DNA from: Bilabrum cf. latius
Lineage: Eukaryota > Bigyra: Bicosoecida > Bigyra > Bicosoecida
Direction: 5' to 3'
Assembly (NCBI GenBank): GCA_965178125.1
Contig: OZ237755.1
Location: 620,001-684,000 of the forward strand
DNA: 64,000 bases
Below, piece by piece: positions 60,575-64,000 of this stretch. Each line of letters opens with the position of its first letter. Position 1 is the stretch's first letter. Below the pieces are notes generated by a model. It was not told the DNA's origin. It worked only from the letters and a program-made list of their open reading frames with translations, and ran no database searches. The position numbers were made by a program, and so were the translations under genes.

Positions 60575-63500
60575 TCAAGGGTCGAGCTCCTCCGACGACA
60601 TGCCATCGAGCCCGCCGTCAGCAGCCCCACCGCCTGCTGCACCGGCCGCTGCGGCTCCTCCGGCCCGGTCCAGGCGGGCCTGCGCCCTCGCCTGAATCTC
60701 GGTAGACCCGAGTAGCCTGGATCCGTCTGCCCTAAGCAGCCGGCCCAGCGCAGTGAGAGCAGCTTTACACCTGTCCTTGGCTGGAATCTGCCTCTGCACG
60801 CACATCTTGAGCTCGTCGAGCGTGGCAGGGGGGTTGTCGTCGGACTTGAACTGCTCAAACACCGCACTGAGCCTGTCCGCTTGCAGCGACTGGTCGCCTC
60901 TGCCTAGGTCCAGGCCAATGTCCGAGCCGCGGTAGTAGCCGTTGCCTGCTAGCTAGATCTAGCTCCTGAGAATGCGCTCCACGACTTCGAGGTGCCTGCC
61001 GTCCCTGTCCACGAGCAGCTCCCTCACATGCTTGTATCGACGGGCGAGTCGCACCACCAGCAGCGCAGCCTCCCTGGCAGCGTCCGGGTACTGCAGCTCG
61101 TCGTTCTTCATGGCGGTCATGAGCGGGTCTGCTGACTCATCCTCCTTGATCAGCGTTTCTCGCATCTGCCTGTTCTGTCCGGTGATGGCGACTTCCAGCC
61201 GAGCGGTGTGGTACTTGTCCTGGACCGCAAGAACCTGCTCCAGAGTCTCCGCGACGATGCCGACAGAATGGTAGTCCTGCTTCTCGTGCTAGGCCAACAG
61301 CACAGGCAGGATGGGTTGCAGCGATATGGTCGGGTCGTTCCAAACCACGTGCGCCGCAAGCTGAGGAATGGCGTCTCCGCCCGCTCCAATGATGATGCAC
61401 CTATTCCAGAACAGGTGGTTGGAAAGCACTGCCAAGCTCTCATCATCCACCGGTAGGAGCGGCCTCACGTAGCCTGGGCGTTCTTTCTCTTTCTGCGCAT
61501 CTAACTTCAAGCAGCTTGTGACCTCCTGGCGACCTTGCCTGGCTGCCTGCCTGTTGTGCTGATCAATGAGAGCCTGCCGGGCAAGGGACCTGCGGTGGTA
61601 CTCCAGATCCAGCTGATTCGGAAATTCGTGCCCGTAGGTGAGTAGCGTGGGAGGCGCAGCTGCTCCGGCGTTGGCCTGCGACGGTACCGTGCACGCTCGC
61701 ACGAGCGTGGACACGGCTCGCAGCAGCGGCCCGTACTTGGGCTGGTACGTCTTGATGCCCTGCGCTGCTGTGCGTGCCGCACTCTTCTAGAAACGCTTGT
61801 TGTCTCTAGAGATGATAGATTTGGGGCCCATGAACCAGTCGAATAGGATGGGTGCCGCACTGAGCTGGTCCAGCAGCCTGCGAGGCTCGGCGCCCATGTA
61901 CGCTGTGCGCTCGATCACCTCGTGGAACTGGTCGAAGTAGCGCCATGCCGGGATCATTGGCTCGCAGATCTTCTCGGAGAGCCAGAACTAGAGGAACAGC
62001 GCCGTTTCCGTGGTGTAGACTTTCTTCACGATCGTCTGCTTCACTTGCTTGCCTGTCTTGGGGTCCTTCACCTTGATCTCCTCGGGCACTTCCTGCTGGG
62101 CAAAGTACCTGGATTGCTCTGACTGTCGCAGCCTTGCGATGGACTGCACCACCAGCGAGGTGAATCCGCTGCGCACGTCCGGGTTGCTGACTCGGCCCCA
62201 CGCGTCCGTCGCGTACTGGGTGCCCTGGGGATCCTCGCGAATCCTCCTGAGGAACCACGACCCCGCTGGCGAGAAGCGACCGAACAGTCGCCGCAGAGGA
62301 CGGAAGAAGCCCCGCCCCTGCACCATGACGGTGGCGCTGCCGTGTACCAGCGCAAGCCGCGCAAATGCCGTGAGCCACTGGATGGTGCGCATGGCGTCGG
62401 CCTGGTATACCAGCGCGACGGCACCGTCAGGCCGCTCTGCACCGGAGCCCGAAGAGGCGGCAGCACCAGTAGCGGCTGCTCCAGATGTCCTGGCCGGGTG
62501 GTCGAACGGAAGCCCCGCAACGGCGTCGGGATCTTTCGCATCCCACGCGCGGAGTGAGAATGGGTCTGCCACGGCAGGCACAATGCCCTTGAGGCGCACG
62601 GCAGCACGGGCCACCCGCACCATGAACCGGGCGAGGTTGGGATCGAACACCTGCCGCTGCACCATCTGCAGCTGGTTTTGCTCCGCGATCGCCTTGGAAA
62701 GCATCGGCGAGGCGTGCCCCTCCCCGGTCTTTGGGTTGCTCGGCGCGAATGCTTCTTGCAGTGCAGTCTTAGTGCCATCAAGGCTGGCGTACTCCTTGGC
62801 GTCGAGCTCCCTCGCCTTGAGCTCCTGCTCCGATGGCGTGTACTCCTTGCCCTGCTGCGCTGCTTCGATCGCCTTCTTGTTGACCTCGTCGTCCTCGCCC
62901 TCCACCCTCTGGCGAACATTAAGGTGAGCGAACGACTTCCTCCTCTCATACACCAGCATGTAGGCGTTCTGGGAATTCTCCACCATCTCTTCGACGTACT
63001 TGCCATCCAGCCTCTGCCTCGTCTCTTTTCGTTTTCCGCCGAAGCACTCGTCTGGAATGCGGCTGGGATCGAACGGCGTCACGAGATTGTCGTTGAACTC
63101 CATCCACTCGCCTCTCCAGCTCTCCGCGCTGTCGTCGTCGGAGCTGCCACCGGCACCCGCTCCGCTGGCAGGCTGCCTAGGAGACGAGTCGCTTCCACCC
63201 TCCTCGCTGCCTGCGGCGACGACGGGCTCCTGCTTCTCGTCCTCCTCCTCGTCCTCCTCATCTGAGTCCGATTCGTCGTCATCGTCATCGTCCAGGTTCC
63301 CCTGCGTGGCAGCCATCAGCGCGCGCCGCAGCAGCTTTTGCCTCTCCTTTGCGGCCCGTTTCTTGCTCATGCCAGCGATCCCGCTCTTCTTCCTCTGCTC
63401 CGCCCTGAACTTGCTGCGGGCGCCCCTCTCACGGATGTACGAGTAGTAGTGCCCGCTGTCCGTAGTGCCCAGGTGCACGACAACGCCGACCAGATCGTAC

Positions 63501-64000
63501 TCGTAGTATTCCTGTGGCCTGCCCTCAGCCAAGCCCACGCCGTACGGCCGGGCGACCTTTGCGTCCTCTGCCAGTTCTTCAGGCGTTTTCTCTGCGCCTG
63601 AGCCCTCGCCTCCATCTCCGCCATCTGCTTCAGAAGCGTTGCCGGGAGCTTCCTTGTCGTCTTCGCGGTCTGCTTCCTTGGACTCTCCTGCGCCGGCACC
63701 CGCGGCCGCTGCATCTTCTGCGGTGGCCTTCGCCTTCTGCTGCATTTCGTTCTCCCATGCAACACCCTCGCGCGTGTAAGGCCACATGTCGAGCTGCTCC
63801 GGGAACTCGAAGCGGTCGTTCACCTTGATCGTCTCAAAGGTCGTGTAGTCCAGATCGAACCGCTTGAGGTGCAGCACCATCGTGTCGGGCAGCTGCGACA
63901 CGCAGCTTCGCTTGAGCACGGTCGTCTGCTCGGACTCGCCACCCTCCTCCTCTTCCCAGCGATACCCCTCCACCGGGTCACCTGCAGCAAGGCCGCCCAG
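60575..64000 (-). CDS. Ubiquitin-specific protease (USP9X/USP34-like), C-terminal part
   Basis: Runs off the right edge, so the N-terminus and the Cys box are outside. 1,141 residues in the window, TGA stop, about five TAG codons read as Gln (for example 61988 and 61289). LPDTMVLHLKRFDLDYTTFE and FEFPEQLDM are the central USP strands. YDLVGVVVHLGTTDSGHYYS is the His box, and WMEFNDNLVTPFD plus NAYMLVYERR complete the fold, with a long acidic insertion between them. A large helical C-terminal region follows, as in USP9X/USP34-type enzymes. It would remove ubiquitin from substrates. Confidence 0.85.

Noticed and set aside
1-64000. Both UAA and UAG as Gln (ciliate-type code)
   Set aside because: UAA ends the genes at 45007, 55693 and 60447, and I found no in-frame UAA inside host genes. 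Only UAG is sense.
1-64000. tRNA genes, including a suppressor tRNA-Gln(CUA)
   Set aside because: I saw no convincing cloverleaf in the window; a tRNA scan would be needed to be sure.

Overview
The window is a GC-rich stretch of protist nuclear DNA (about 1-6114 and 29640-64000) split by a 23.5-kb AT-rich virophage-like provirus (6120-29634). The provirus itself carries a 2.6-kb GC-rich Ngaro-type retrotransposon (13954-16565). The host is eukaryotic: GT-AG introns of 74-244 bp, large single-exon genes, and eukaryotic families (C2H2 zinc fingers, ubiquitin-specific protease, Ras-superfamily GTPase, FAD2-type desaturase, archease, RAP-domain protein). I cannot name the species. Mavirus-like proviruses carrying Ngaro elements are known from the bicosoecid flagellate Cafeteria, which is the closest precedent I know of. 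The genetic code and base composition here argue for a different protist.

The host reads UAG as a sense codon, almost certainly glutamine. Nearly every host gene is cut by in-frame TAG but never by TAA or TGA, and each ends on TGA or TAA. TAG stands at the invariant Gln of the GTPase DTAGQE motif and at two Gln positions of archease. One 8,625-bp frame (47069-55693) has 22 internal TAGs and no other stop. Host coordinates below use this reading.

Layout. 1-1735 (-): partial secreted beta-propeller protein. 1902-3830 (-): six-finger C2H2 protein. 4036-4335: solo Ngaro-type terminal repeat. 4376-30367 (-): a three-exon gene for a secreted, Cys-rich, single-pass membrane protein, whose second intron contains the whole provirus. 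30909-33083 (+): low-complexity protein. 33151-38226 (+): large FkbM-type methyltransferase. 38476-39558 (+): mercaptopyruvate sulfurtransferase. 39794-44476 (-): RAP-domain protein. 45007-46415 (-): secreted repeat protein. 47069-55693 (+): 2,874-residue acidic/basic protein. 56350-57078 (-): small GTPase. 57383-58934 (-): delta-12 desaturase. 59130-60447 (+): archease. 60575-64000 (-): ubiquitin-specific protease, running off the window.

The provirus has 1,001-bp terminal inverted repeats tipped by 68-bp perfect palindromes, and a 5-bp target duplication (CTAGC). It encodes a major capsid protein, penton, packaging ATPase, adenain-like protease, DDE integrase with chromodomain, tyrosine recombinase, primase-helicase, lipase, fibre-like proteins and several unknowns. 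Its late-type genes share a T-rich TCTA motif 14-21 bp before the ATG, as in mavirus and its giant-virus partner. The Ngaro element sits inside one provirus gene and splits it. The provirus sits in an intron, so the host protein could still be made if the 23.7-kb intron is spliced. Provirus genes use neither UAG stops nor UAG sense codons.
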